The notes under the pieces are model-generated. The model ran no database searches. It was not told the DNA's origin and saw nothing but the letters and a program-made list of their open reading frames with translations. This document shows positions 38,115-51,645 of a stretch of 64,000 nt of DNA, one piece after another. Position numbers and translations under genes: made by a program. Numbering within the stretch: the stretch's first letter is position 1; each line of letters begins with the position of its first letter. This DNA is from Sipunculus nudus. Taxonomy: Eukaryota > Annelida > Sipuncula > Golfingiida > Sipunculidae. The stretch spans positions 6,332,101-6,396,100 of the forward strand of contig CM049319.1 of NCBI GenBank assembly GCA_026874595.1. The letters run 5' to 3'.

Positions 38115-38960
38115 GGCACTTGTTTTAGCTAAGCTGACTTTAGTCATGCTGAGCTGTTGCGATCATCCGTCCGTCGTCCTTCCGTCCGGTTGTTCAGCCG
38201 TCTGTCCGTCCGTTATAAACTATAACCTTCTAACTCACATCCATGGTTATCAATGAAAAAATTCCTTTGAAACCTGAAATTTTGGTCACTGCGACATATA
38301 TTTCCGGAGCTACTCGGCGTGATAATGCCTCCCAACCTACAGAATAATTTATTTATTTTCTAATTTTACGCATTATTTTTTACATTTCTAAGGCCCTAAG
38401 ATGGCCACAGCCGTATCAGTTCTTAGCTTTGGTTTCCCCTATTGTCCTGAAACATTGTATGTTTATTGATCATGTCTTGTTTCTTTACTTACTGTGGACT
38501 GGAGGCACCACCTGTATTTTTTATGCATTTTTTTCCTGTACGTTTGAGACTGCCAAATTACATTGAGTGTATCATTTTCTGAGCTGTAATTTTATCACCA
38601 GTTGTTTCCACCATCTTCTAGGGTCATATCTTCGGAATTATTCTTGATCGTCCAGCTCAAATCTGAGGAAATCTAGAACAATTGTGACCCCTGAAACCAT
38701 TGAAACACTGACATGATCCCCTGAATTTTTTTTAAAAGTTGTTTCCACAATGGTTTTTGACAAAGTAATTAATGGCGACCTTGACCGTGACCTACAACCT
38801 AAAATCTACTAAATTAATCAATCATCATAAGGATTTTTTGTGAATGTGTTATATTATTTGTCCTAAAATATGATAAATAAAATGTTCTCAGAGGAGTTTG
38901 AATGTGGTGACCTTGACCTTGATCTTATTCTTGTACTGATTGGATTCAGTCTTACAATAT
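38115..38960 (+). repeat. Dispersed repeat (GTCCGTC family), copy 3, diverged
   Basis: TTTTAGCTAAGCTGACTTTA, then GCTGTTGCGATCATCCGTCC with GTCCGTC words, then ACCTTCTAACTCACATCCAT, ACCTGAAATTTTGGTC, GGCACCACCTGTATTTTTTA and GTGACCTTGACCTTGATCTT. It has the same order as the 32.9-kb copy but is shorter. Confidence 0.75.
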
Positions 38961-40510
38961 GTGTGCATAACCAATTAAGGAAGAATTATAAATTAACGCG
39001 CAGTTTCAGTGCAAAGTAAAATATTTTCCATTCAGGTACTACCTCCTGAAACTTTTGAATCAGAATTTATTAAACTAGTGTACCTGCTTAAGGTATACAA
39101 CCTTAAAAGTCGGCAAAAGTAAGTACCACACAGAAACAGAACTTCCTGGGACTTTATAGATTAATTTGCAGGGACGGGACTTACTTTGTTCCATGTCTTT
39201 CAATTCAGCATTCAATACATGAGAGATTATGTTTTTACATGTTAATTCTACCAGAGTTCTTCTATTCACCTAACACAAAAGTGGCTCGGAATTGCTTCCT
39301 TTATTTTCAAACTGACAGGAATATAATCATTCCATAACACGTGGGTGTAAAGGAAACCATTTTCCTTTTGTAGTTTAAAGTTGATATGCTCCATTGTGTC
39401 AAAATTTCAAATTAACCTTCATAAAGGAGATCTGTTGAACCGATTCCGCACAAATTATCAGTTTGGCCACAGCTTGTGATGCTTTAAGGCTGGAACCGCG
39501 GGTAATTGACTGAAGACTCCAGCTGTGACCGCCCACGGGACAAGAGAGATCACGTGACTTGACGGGGGAAATGCCACCGCCTTCAACGGAACTGATATAT
39601 TAGGTCTAAGCCGCATTCACAAATGAATTAGTCCTGTAGTATAAGCTGATAGGCAGCGGCCGTCTATTGACACCCCGCGAGCTCATCACCAACCCCAAAG
39701 CTCTCATCCACATGTCATACTTGCATCAACGGAGTATCAACACGTCCCAGTGCGATCCCCTGGGGCCGCTTTTGTACACATGGGGTATCTGTGCGAGTGC
39801 TGGCCTGGTCTCAACTTTTTGTATATAAACCCAAAAGGCAACCAAACTTGATTCATAGGGGTCATCCATCCAATTCTGCGGGATTTCAGTCTGATTATTG
39901 TTGATACAATAAACAGTGCTGCTGATTTACAAGCCAAAGTCATACTTGGCACTGGCAGGCACAAATGCCGATGCTTTAATGATGTTTTTCCTTTTCCCGT
40001 AACCTAGTACACAGACAGAAAAATGCGCATATGTCAAATCAATGCCCAGTACTGCGTCTGTATCTTTCCGGTGAAAATATTCAACAACCTCTGCGATAGT
40101 GAAATAAATATGTTCCGGTGTACAGCCTTCAGGTTACTCCCAATGTTAGGTTAACCCCCCGCCTTAATTTGTAATCAATTTCAGATTACCCCCGCACTTT
40201 TCATTAACCCCCATCAGTGATTTAGCTAGATGATAATTTTTCAAGCTAGAAATGTTTAGTGTGTTACTTGAAAAAAACGTGCTGGATACATAATTCAAAT
40301 CTAGAAATTGGAAGGTGTAAAAGCAAATTTGCAAAATGCAAATTCTTTTGAAAATTTTATTAAAATTGACTCGTACATTTCATCAAAGCTACGAAGCAAT
40401 CCAGAAAAAAAAATATCATAATAATAAAAAGTAAATTAATATAAAAGAAAAGCATTGCAGGGACATCTGAAAATGTGGAGATAATACGAAAACGGCTTCA
40501 AGTTACCAGT

Positions 40511-40555
40511 GGGCCGGGGGGGGGGGGGTCGATTCCAGGTGACACCCCCCCCCGG
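40511..40555. other. G13 / C9 hairpin-forming tract
   Basis: GGCC followed by 13 G is separated by about 16 bases from nine C and GG, giving a near-perfect GC-only stem. The tract also has G-quadruplex potential. No function is assigned. Confidence 0.6.
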
Positions 40556-42794
40556 TGAAATTTAATCGTGGGTTATCTGATATCGCTAATACGGGATGGT
40601 GTTTTTATTTTTAGATAGTTGATTTGTGAAACAGAATATTGCTTTATTAAAACCACACTAAACAAATAATGGTTTTGAGAAATCACCGCTCCTGTTTTTT
40701 CACATCTCATTTTTTGTTTCGTTAATGGCTGGAGAGTCATCGGTATAAATGTTGATAATTTCTGCCATGATTTTGACCCCTTCTAATAAATCAGTACGTG
40801 AATTAATCAAATTTTCATTAATTAGGTGTGATGTAACACTGAAGAACCTTAAGCGATGATTATTTGAACCATTACAAGAACTGTCGCACATGTTCAACCC
40901 TTTCTACCGGCTGGCATATTTAAACTTGCTTTGTAAACTAAAAAATGAGGTTCGCCCGCTTGCTTCGTAGTCCAAAGATAATTCTTTTTGTCTCTTGGAC
41001 CTAATGTATAAATGAAATGTTGCTTAATATTTAGCAAAACGTTCCTTTTTCGCTGCCCACCTTTCTCCCTGGGATTATTTATGAAAACAATCAAGCATTA
41101 AATGTTTTATTCAAATTATGATACGCAAAAAAATTAATCAACTTGAATGAAAGTTAAAGTTCAACCTGTATTAATTTCCTCTAAGAAATTCAAAATGGAA
41201 TACCAGATTACAAGAAACGTCTCTGTGACATTTAAACCTACGCCAAAAAAAGATAGGTTCTTGGCAATAAATAGCGTATATGTTATTAGAACAGTCTGTT
41301 TTACTGCTACAGCTGGAAACATATGACAAGCACGGAGACCAGATTCATAGTGATTCTTGATACACCTTTGACATCATTATAACACGTCACTCAAAGGGGT
41401 CAAAGACTGATTTGTAAAAGGGCAAAACTAAAAAAAAAAAGTTATTGGAAAAATATACCTAGCCCCATTTCGGTGCCTTTATATCTTGCAACGAGGACGG
41501 CGGTCTAATGGAGGATGCAAGTAAGGATGTAAATATTTTTTGAATTTTTGACAACGCCTCATGGCCTACACTTGACATAAACCAGACCAATCGTTATCTT
41601 TATTAGTATACTTTTTAACAACTCCTACAATGTGCGAGAATAAGTCCGTTTCAATTCAGCATATTGGTTAACCGCTTTGCATGTTTATTTAATTTCTGAT
41701 TGCATGAATATAATACGCGGTACAGGAAATGTCTAGTTACCATGGGGACGGATTAACACTTTGGTTCGTGTGTTCCCATGTATTTTATTTGTATTAATTC
41801 ATCATTCGTAGCCTAATATTAATAGTCAGGGGGCCAAACTCTGTACTGTGCAAAAAAATAAGGTTGTACCTTACAGCCTCAGATATATAATCTTACACCC
41901 CTTACATGTTTAGAAGATCCACCCTAGAGATAGAAAAGTAATGTTGGCAATCTCAATACTCTTGCAAAAGTACTTTTAGTATTGCATTTGTTTCGGAAGG
42001 TTGAGTAATTTATGACTTGTTTGCTACCTACTTCTGATCCGTTTTTAATTCACAGACGCTACTTGCTTGTATATATTTTCACAATTATGGTACCATTGTT
42101 TAGCTAAGAACTAGGGCTTTGACAGCTGTAAGAAATTTTACGACATCGCTTATATGTGAGCGATTGTGAGCCCTATAAATTACCCCATCCCTCGAATTTT
42201 CATAAATTCTAGAAAAATTTTCTATGTACGTATAATTGTTTCAGCTTAGGATTAATTTTAGATTATTATGCGATGGCCATGGGGTTTTCCTATAAATGCA
42301 TGTCTATTCTTACTGAAATCTTCATGTTTTCTGCAATTTTGCTTCAAATAAGTAAATTGTTTGTCCGATTGTTATTTTCAGCACGTCAGCGCCTTTGCTT
42401 GTTTTATTCGAAATACCCTCTATAGTAGCACAGATACAGAAAGCACAGATACAGATCAGGTAGATTAGGGTTAGGGTTACAGAGGCTGCGTTCAGATTTC
42501 TATATTCAGGGCTTTGTACCAACTATATATCTGTAGCACTTTACAAAAGGGCACAACGAAGTCATCCAGATTTGCCAGCACCAACAGAGTTTGGCCGGAC
42601 CACAGATAAAGGAAAACCTGAACCAGTAGTGATGTCCAAATCAGCAAAGCCAGACATTAACAAAACCGTGTCCTGTAAATATTGGACAACAAAATGCTTC
42701 AAAGGGTGTTCCTTTATTCGTGATACAGAAACTATACACTATACAATTATTTTAAATTTCTAATTTAACACAAACTTTTTTTGCTCTCCTCAAA

Positions 42795-42825
42795 TATAAT
42801 TATATATATATATATATATATATAT
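42795..42825. repeat. (TA)n microsatellite
   Basis: About 14 TA units. Confidence 0.9.
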
Positions 42826-45413
42826 TTCTGCATGTCAAAAAAATGCAAGAACAAACTGAAGTTGGTGGGGTCAGGCCTAGCTTCAGCATGCAGTATGTCG
42901 CAATTTCAAGAAATGATGGATTTTTTTTCTCAAACTGAACTAGGATGTTTAAAGTTAATCCATGTAACTTCTGTTTGAAAAATGGCAGTGAAATTATACT
43001 GGAATGGGCCTGACTGAAATTTTCTCATTCGGTTTTGTGGTCTGATACAAAATATAGAATGACCAGGAATAAATGTAGAATGATTGATATACATGTATTT
43101 ATAATTTTCAAAATTACTATTGAACTTGCATTATTTTCTGTTTAATGGTTGTCACCATTTTCTTTCAAAGGATAAATTAGATCCAAGATCAATGTGTTTA
43201 GTCAATTCAAGGTCAGTTCGTGCTACCCATATTAGAAATCAATTTAATAAGAAATTTTAAAAATGAATAGGCCTGTAATCCAAATTGGGCCATCCATGCG
43301 AAATTTTACAACTCTTGGCAAATATTGTAAAAAGAGGGTTGCCTTGAATTTATTCAAACTTCATTTTCTGATCCATTGCAAAATATTGAAAGGCTGAAAG
43401 TAAACTGTGAAGGAATATTTGCCAAACTCAATTAACAATAATTTAAAACGTAGTAAATATATACAAAACACAAGCCTAAAGAAGCATGTCCCTCAATTGA
43501 TCAGCATAAACCGATCGTATAAATCAAGACCCCTCTGAGAGAGGGACAAAATGACGATGACGTGGAGAACGGAAGAATTCTGTTAAAGGAAACTTAAAAG
43601 ATATTGCAAAAAATTAAAGTGATGCTTTTAAGAGTTTAGGACATCGTTAAAGACATGGTCTGACTGACATTCATTTTTGCATGGTGTAAAAGATTTGGAT
43701 TAAAGGTGTTGATGAGATATTATATTTATCACTCCACCCAAACCAGCTTTTTGCCCGGCACAAATTGTTATTTGTTGTTATTTGTTAATGTTATTACCAA
43801 ACCGCGATAAAAATGAAACAAAAATCCAGGTTAAGCCACAGACCTGCTGCCAAAGATGAATCTATCCAAGACCAAGGTTTATTTGATCTGATCATCAGCT
43901 CTTTATGATTTTGTACTAAATATGGTGATGCAATATTATTCTGAAAGCAGGGCTGCAAAATTCTTTATAATATTTAATGACGGGAATACTTGTTTAAATG
44001 CAGCCCATTATTTCTATATAGAAAGCAATGCAAAGTATTTATTAAACAACCCTGGGCACAAAGAAAGGCGTTACCTGCAACGTGTTTCATATCATGTTTC
44101 TATACCTTATACCATAGAATATAAATTCCTGTGGTTTGTGTTTTTTCAAGAAGAATCAATTAACATCTGATTTAATGTTTGACCAGAATGTTCTTGGTCT
44201 GGTAGATATGATTTGTGCCCTGCCAATAATTATTATACGTATTATTCATACACTAATAAATGATACCACACTTCTGTATTCATGTTACTCGCCCCTGAGA
44301 TCGAGGAGGTTATGTTTTCAGCTCTGTATGATTATTTGTTGCAATCGGCTTGCCTGTGGTGCAGTTGACTCAATTTTGTATGTACGCTTGTATTTTTTTA
44401 TCTGTTTGCTTATCTATACACACTCTACAGATCACACTTTTGATATTAATCAAATGTAAATATCAGTAAATTATTTTCAAGCAGGTTCATCTGGGATGTA
44501 TATCACTGTAAACTCGCACAGGCTAGCACTGAGCATCTGTTCCTCAACTTAGTAGTTTCACCAAGAAGATCAAGCATAAAACAGACTGAACTGATTTCCA
44601 CGAAACTTTAATTTTGTTGGGTTGCGGGGTAGAAATGTTTAAAAAAATTTTTGAATATTGGTGCAAAAAGCGCATTACAGCTCCTGTGGGATTTTTTGCA
44701 TTGGAAGAGGTTTGCGCTCTTCTGGTTAAAAGATATTCCAAGATTACTTATAATTATTTTCTGAATTGGTCCTGAATTAGAAACAAGATGAGTCTAAAAA
44801 CACAGCTAACACGGTTTTTGTTATTAACCAAATAGCTCCCACATCAATTACCAAACCAAATAAATGTACATAATTAAACAATCGGTCTCTTCATTCTATT
44901 CGAGGTAATTTATTTGGCATTACATAGAGGGTAATTTGAAGTGAATACGTTGAATATTAAGTAAGTTAGGGACATTTAAGTGACCCCACCCCTTATCTGT
45001 GACAGTTCGGATGTCTATTCCTGTGCCCAAACATGTGCGATTTACTAAAACCGCCCTCACTTTTGACACTGGCATCAGGCAGATTCTTAAACTAGAGACC
45101 CATACGAACATTTTCATACCAATTACCCTTTGTATATATTTTGGTGCCACTATTTCCTTAAATATGGCCTTTTTCAAAGGTCCCCAACAGAACAATTGGG
45201 AAAGGGTGTGTGGAAGAATTGTGTCAGGTGACTTATCTTCTGATGATGAAACATGATAATTGTCCTTTCTGGACAGCTTATGTTTCATTGACAACAACCA
45301 GTTATACCTGGCAATGCAGATGAACATTGTTATGGCTGAATACGTTTACTTTGCTACCTGAATTCTTTTTTTATGTAAAATGGTACATGTGATTTTCTGG
45401 TTTTATTTTTGCT

Positions 45414-47250
45414 TGAAGATATATGTAGGGCTTCAACTTTGTATGGTGTCAATACTGACTTTCTGTTTTGTTCGCTACCTTCTAAATGAATGGAAAGGGT
45501 GCATAAAGAATACTCTCAAAACAGAACAGCTCTTACTTTATTAGTTGAACAGGTAAAGTCATGTAATAGACACTATAAACAGTTTAAACATGAACCACGT
45601 TCTAGTTTTTTTAACATTCATTGAATACTTTTAGCACATTTTAGATATATGTAGGGCTTAAATTTTTCATGGTGTCAATGTTGATTTCCTGTTTTGTTAG
45701 CTACTTCTTAATAAGGGAAAGGGTGAATAAAGAATACTCTTAAAACAGAATAACTCAGGTGAAGTCATGTAAGAGACACGAAAACAGTTTAAACATGAAC
45801 CACGTTCTAGTTTTTTAACATTCATTGGATAATTTTAGCACATTTTAGATATATGTAGGGCTTAAATTTTTCATGGTGTCAATGTTGATTTCCTGTTTTG
45901 TTAGCTACTTCTTAATAAGGGAAAGGGTGAATAAAGAATACTCTTAAAACAGAAAAACTCAGGTGAAGTCATGTAAGAGACACGAAAACAGTTTAAACAT
46001 GAACCACGTTCTAGTTTTTTAACATTCATTGGATAATTTTAGCACATTTTAGATATATGTAGGGCTTAACTTTTTCATGGTGTCAATGTTGATTTCCTGT
46101 TTTGTTAGCTACTTCTTAATAAGGGAAAGGGTGAATAAAGAATACTCTTAAAGCAGAATAACTCAGGTGAAGTCATGTAAGAGACACGAAAACAGTTAAA
46201 ACATGAACCACGTTCTAGTTTTTTAACATTCATTGGATAATTATAGCACATTTTAGATATATGTAGGGCTTAACTTTTTCATGGTGTCAATGTTGATTTC
46301 CTGTTTTGTTAGCTACTTCTTAATAAGGGAAAGGGTGAATAAAGAATACTCTTAAAACAGAATAACTCAGGTGAAGTCATGTAAGAGACACGAAAACAGT
46401 TTAAACATGAACCACGTTCAAGTTTTTTAACATTCATTGGATAATTTTAGCACATTTTAGATTTATGTAGGGCTTAAATTTTCCATGGTGTCAATGTTGA
46501 TTTCCTGTTTTGTTAGCTACTTCTTAATAAGGGAAAGGGTGAATAAAGAATACTCTTAAAACAGAATAACTCAGGTGAAGTCATGTAAGAGACACGAAAA
46601 CAGTTTAAACATGAACCACGTTCTAGTTTTTTAACATTCATTGGATAATTTTAGCACATTTTAGATATATGTAGGGCTTAAATTTTTCATGGTGTCAATG
46701 TTGATTTCCTGTTTTGTTAGCTACTTCTTAATAAGGGAAAGGGTGAATAAAGAATACTCTTAAAACAGAATAACTCAGGTGAAGTCATGTAAGAGACACG
46801 AAAACAGTTTAAACATGAACCACGTTCTAGTTTTTTAACATTCATTGGATAATTTTAGCACATTTTAGATATATGTAGGGCTTAAATTTTTCATGGTGTC
46901 AATGTTGATTTCCTGTTTTGTTAGCTACTTCTTAATAAGGGAAAGGGTGAATAAAGAATACTCTTAAAACAGAATAACTCAGGTGAAGTCATGTAAGAGA
47001 CACGAAAACAGTTTAAACATGAACCACGTTCTAGTTTTTTAACATTCATTGGATAATTATAGCACATTTTAGATATATGTAGGGCTTAAATTTTTCATGG
47101 TGTCAATGTTGATTTCCTGTTTTGTTCTTCTTAATAAGGGAAAGGGTGAATAAAGAATACTCCTAAAACAGAATAACTCAGGTGAAGTCATGTAAGATAC
47201 ACGAAAACAGTTTAAACATGTTTTCTTCACATTCATTGGATGGTTTTTGC
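45414..47250 (+). repeat. 204-bp satellite array, nine copies
   Basis: The landmark AGATATATGTAGGGCTT recurs at 45643, 45847, 46051, 46255, 46459, 46663, 46867 and 47071, exactly 204 bp apart each time. A diverged first copy begins near 45414 and is about 227 bp because of extra sequence around 45530-45555. The seven central units are nearly identical with a handful of point changes. The last unit lacks the 6 bases AGCTAC and decays after about 47220. Sharp central homogeneity with diverged edges is the usual signature of unequal exchange. No coding function is visible. Confidence 0.97.
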
Positions 47251-49678
47251 ACATCACCGTTCAGATATAGTTGTATTTAAATCAACCTAGAAGGTAAAAC
47301 TGATCTTGGAAGATTAAATCTGATTTGTTGATGAGTAGTTCTTACGCTTAAAAATGTAAGAAGTGTCGTATGATTACATTTTTAGGTGAAGTTCCACGTT
47401 GTCTGTTGTTTCCTGGTTTGGCAATCATTTTCATAAATAAGGGGGTAGGGGTACAAGAGGCATTGCTACATATTTGTCTTACAACTAAGCAACTAATGCA
47501 TGTTTCTAAAAGAAACAGAAATAATCATATAAAATTTTATTGCTTTAAAAGGTCTCTGTTTATATGCATACAGAAACCGTGTTCATTTATTGTTAGATTG
47601 CTCAAAAGAAATTTGGTTGTATTTTAGTTCAAAAATTTTAGCCAAAATTTTTCGAATACATTAATGAAGAATTTTTTTTAAATCAGCTTTGTGTATCTTA
47701 ATATGTTTCTGCATATAAATACCTTCATTTTAAGATAAAACTTGCTGTTTTAGTCAATTTGGGGACTGAGAGAGCCAAATTTGGCTAATCACAAAAATGT
47801 ATACAGCTCGTACGTGCAATGTTGTGAAAGAGTGTCCTGATTGCCAACATTGTTTTTCTGATTTCCAAGATGTCTACCTCTACGAAAAATAAAGTGAAAA
47901 TTTTATATCAGCTCGGACAATTTTTTTTCAAAATTACTTGCTTTTGCCCCCTGAATATAAGTTTTATCGGCTGTTTATCACGATATCAATGCAACAGGAT
48001 GGATGGCCTTGCAGTGCATTCATCCGCATGGCTCGTATGACGGCTCAACTCCAATATAAATGTCTACTAAGTCGCGTATTCACGGTTAAAATAAATCTTA
48101 AACAGGTGATCAATGTTTGTTACATGAAACATACGTTGGCTGGGCATGTAAATGTGAGTTAATATCATTAAAATCTGCATTAGCCATTGGTTGTAAATGA
48201 CCTCGGGTAAAAGTCACAGTGGCAAATGTGCAGAACATGTTGTCCAACATCCGTGCAGTGCCTTTTCTTTTTCGGAATAGTTTTACTACAAATTGTATGT
48301 CCCCGCAACTAAGTGGCCAGAGCAAAAAGTTTTACTCATAATGTCTTTTTCGCTCTGCCTGCAGTTGTTAACCAGGTTTACATTGTGTGCTTGGATCATG
48401 ACTAATTACATATATCAACTTTCATTTCGGCTGACTGTCGTACGTACGAACGTTTAAAGAAAATTCGCGATGAAAAACTGAAAGAAACACGAGGAAGCGA
48501 CAAATACCCGAACAAATCACATACCTATTTGATCGATTCAGATAATTTAATACATAAATATGAATAAAAACAATGTCGCTGATCAGATGTACAAACTGCT
48601 TGTAATATTTTGGAGAATAAACCATTATTTGTATGAACCAAATGAGAACATGATTGCTACAATAGTTGTCATAATAATTTACAGCACTTTTCAATACTAG
48701 AGTTCGTCAATTTTTATGGACTACATTCAATGATTTAAGAAAAGAGTTAAGAAAAGTTTTATCAGATATATATGGTAACAGTAAAATTTTCTATTGGAGG
48801 TTACTCTTTGCACAGTAGTTTACAAATTATGATTCAGAAACTGAAAAACATGCATGGTATCCGTTGTAAGAGTTTTAGTGATGAGCATATATTAGATATA
48901 CATTTACATATTGTATATTCCCTTTACCTCAGCATACTGCAGGTGAAAATAGGGTAATAAAGATCGAATTATTACAGCGGAAATAATCCCTTGTTTACCC
49001 TTCAGAGCAGGAACAGAGCTAGACCTGTAATGATTTTGCTAATCATATATGTCAGACCAAAAACGATCCCGCAAGCGCCTGTCTCGCGAGATCACTGTCA
49101 CATTCCGCGAGAACTAAGGGTCACGTGGTACCTGTGGGCATCAAGCGAAACCCCTGCAGGAGACGTTCTATCGAACACGCGCCGAAGTAATGATTAAAAG
49201 TGACTGAGATATAATTACGGCTACCACATGTCGCGTTTCATTTACACTTAACCAAACAGTTTTCACGATCAGGGCGAGAAAGAAATCTGAGGGCTCAAAC
49301 TGGTTGTCTATGTGAGGCACTCTGGGATATCCAATCCTGAACAAGAATGACACGTCACGAACCCTAAATGTCAGAAAGAAATTGGCCCCTACAGCTTAGT
49401 TTAATTCAGTTTAGGCCTCGGCACGCTCCCCTAGAAAACTCTGATTATTGTTATTCTCAACATAGGGATGTTTTAGCATTGGGCTTACGATATTGCTCGT
49501 CTCCGGCTTAAGTGGACCGTTTGAAAAAGAGTTATTACCACCTAAATTTGGACTTTTGTTGCGTGAGCTTTCGCAGGGAAGCCACCTTGCTTATAAGAAA
49601 GTATTTAAAGAGATCGTATACCCATTATAAGTGTTAAGCATATACATGGAGGAACAGGACCAATTATGCATATACGTG

Positions 49679-49681
<3 letters not shown>

Positions 49682-49722
<41 letters not shown>
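49682..49722. repeat. (TA)n microsatellite
   Basis: About 20 TA units. Confidence 0.95.
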
Positions 49723-49723
<1 letters not shown>

Positions 49724-50329
49724 TGTCAGCCTTCCAGATTTTTTTTCATTGAATTTTAAAAATGTATGTGAGGTAAAAATATTTAAAAGAGAATATACGT
49801 CCATTACAAGTGTAGAATCTATAAGACAGATCAGTCGTCTGGTTTGGTTTTACCTAGTCACATTACATGCAAGGTGAATATGTAAAAATTTGATAAAATA
49901 AGACCAGCTTGCTACCTTGACTTTCTGTTATCAGTCTGCTTTACGTGTGGCCAAAAGTCGCGGCAGAACCTGGAGAAATGTCTTTTGAAGCAACGGTTTA
50001 TTTTCCGTCATCTATATGTGCAGTAAAAAATTCCGTTTTCTCTTGTTCTTACAGAGAAGCAATTGGTTTTAGACGTAATTTAAAGTTAATAAAAATGAAA
50101 GTCATTATATGTAAAGAGTAATGGAGAAAAAACCATAAGAAGAATACAATTATTTCAAGTTTTAACTCATGTATGACTACTTATCGTTCGATAAAAAAAA
50201 ACTGAAACGGAAAATGGATTTCTTGGACATGAATCAGTGCGATAATCGATGGCTCTGACAATAATCGACATGATCATCGATGGTGCTGATAAGAACAGAT
50301 AAAAAAGTAAATATGTTCTGAGATAGGAC

Positions 50330-50520
50330 GTGGGCTTATGGTTAACGCTATGGACCGGAGTTGAGGGTTCCTGGCTCGAACCCCGCCGGTGGCATAATGG
50401 TGAAATCTCGTTTAAACCTCAGAGATTTACTCTAATGTCTTAACGACAGGTTATGACTCCTGGATTATTCCTAGCCACGTGCACATTAAACTTTGAAATA
50501 AATCATGAAGTGTTAATAAA
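50330..50520 (+). mobile_element. Degenerate tRNA-like SINE
   Basis: GGGCTTATGGTTAACGCTAT carries an A-box-like TGGTTAACGCT. GGCTCGAACCCCG at about 50373 resembles a B box with one mismatch. The downstream body (GGTTATGACTCCTGGATTAT...) is not tRNA. A worn SINE fits better than a tRNA gene. Confidence 0.5.
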
Positions 50521-51528
50521 AACACTTTACTTTTTGCATGTGGATACCTGTAATCTCATGCAAAAAGACAGTGCCACCAACAGGCCATGGGCCTATCCTT
50601 TTTAAAAATAATAAATACGATCTCCGGGGAACCACAGCGAAGAAGTCTTTTGATAATTGGTAATATGCATCGCACGTTAAGGCAAGCATCAAATATTGTT
50701 ATAGTCTTTAACTTTTTTTCACATTTTCAAGTATAGTTGTTGGTTTACTTTTCAGTTGGTTTCAACAGTAAACGCGTCACTTCTGTGGTTGTAATACTTG
50801 AGCTAAGTTTGCTGCGAGGCGCGGCTATTTAAAACGAAATTTACAGATTAACATGTTATAAAATAACGATACTGACGATCGATAAAAGTATTTAATCAAT
50901 CAACGTTAATCACCAAACTCAATGGTAACATTCTTCCGATGACCGGTCGAATTTATTGTACTCTAGCGGGAATTGCCTAAAGAATTATGAACCTATCCCT
51001 TCAAATTATAACAAAACATTAATAATGTTAAGGTAAGTGTTATGTCAGTAGAAAGTTTTATCTATAGTAAAAACCACGAAGACAAGGCGCTCTAAATTAC
51101 TTAAAGAGAGATCTTATTATTTCTTTCACTCAATTCCGATGCATTCTTTATGTAATTTGTACAAATTAATGTAGCAGTGTGGAAATCTGTACAAATTAAT
51201 CCTCAGCCAAATTTAAACAAGGATATAACGCCTCTAAACTACCTTCACAAGGTGAAATCATTTCCATGTACCCTTCATAAGAAAACATAAGTCACAGATC
51301 CGGCTTCTTGCGTCCGTATGTATGCGCGCCTTAACCATTGTGCTCAATGCAGTTTTTTCCTCACTTGTCCCCATTTAGGATATACATGTATATACTAATG
51401 ACAGGCGATTTAAATAGATACTCCTCTGATTCGTAGAAAAATATGAATTTGCATTTTATGGTTACATTTAATACCCGTAAATGTGCCTAATTAAATAATT
51501 TATATTTAATAAAGGAAATTGGTCTGAC

Positions 51529-51645
51529 CTTGTTTTCTCCACTTTCCTCTTCTCCCAACATGTTGAAATCTACGCCCATGGTGGAGAGGACCCGTTGGCG
51601 GGAAGCGCCGCGACCAAACGACAGGCAGTGTACGGACGAGTCCAT
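51529..51645 (-). CDS. DPP6/10-like: Candidate alternative first coding exon 1b of the DPP6/10-like gene (39 codons)
   Basis: The minus strand has an ATG immediately preceded by an in-frame TAA. It is followed by 39 open codons (MDSSVHCLSF... to ...EEESGENK) and a GT donor (gtcaga, from 51528) in phase 0. This is the same junction phase as exon 1a, so it can splice to the ELVGGN transmembrane exon. A second in-frame ATG at 51579 sits in an optimal Kozak setting (CCACCATGG) and would give a 17-residue acidic tail, MGVDFNMLGEEESGENK. Alternative first exons with different cytoplasmic tails are established for vertebrate DPP6 and DPP10. The local base composition is less AT-rich than the flanking intron. 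It could instead be a chance ORF; no transcript evidence is available here. Confidence 0.55.

Larger units (their letters stand above)
37100..45410 (-). other. Intron 1, part 3 (non-coding)
   Basis: It holds another GTCCGTC-family fragment (38115-38960), a G-run/C-run hairpin at 40516-40553 and (TA)n at 42795-42825. Short frames at 40700-41094 and 44920-45327 have no family resemblance. No gene is supported apart from the doubtful signal-peptide exon at 37619-37688. Confidence 0.65.
47251..51528 (-). other. Intron 1, part 4 (non-coding), ending at exon 1b
   Basis: AT-rich sequence with (TA)n at 49682-49722 and a degenerate tRNA-like SINE at about 50335-50520. No gene is supported. Confidence 0.65.

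Noticed and set aside
44920-45327. 135-codon minus-strand frame, the longest in the window
   Set aside because: No recognisable family, a competing 85-codon frame on the other strand, no splice or start context that stands out, and 135 codons can arise by chance in 64 kb.
45414-47250. CRISPR array or protein-coding tandem repeat
   Set aside because: Units are 204 bp with no spacer/repeat alternation and no persistent open frame; this is a eukaryotic satellite.
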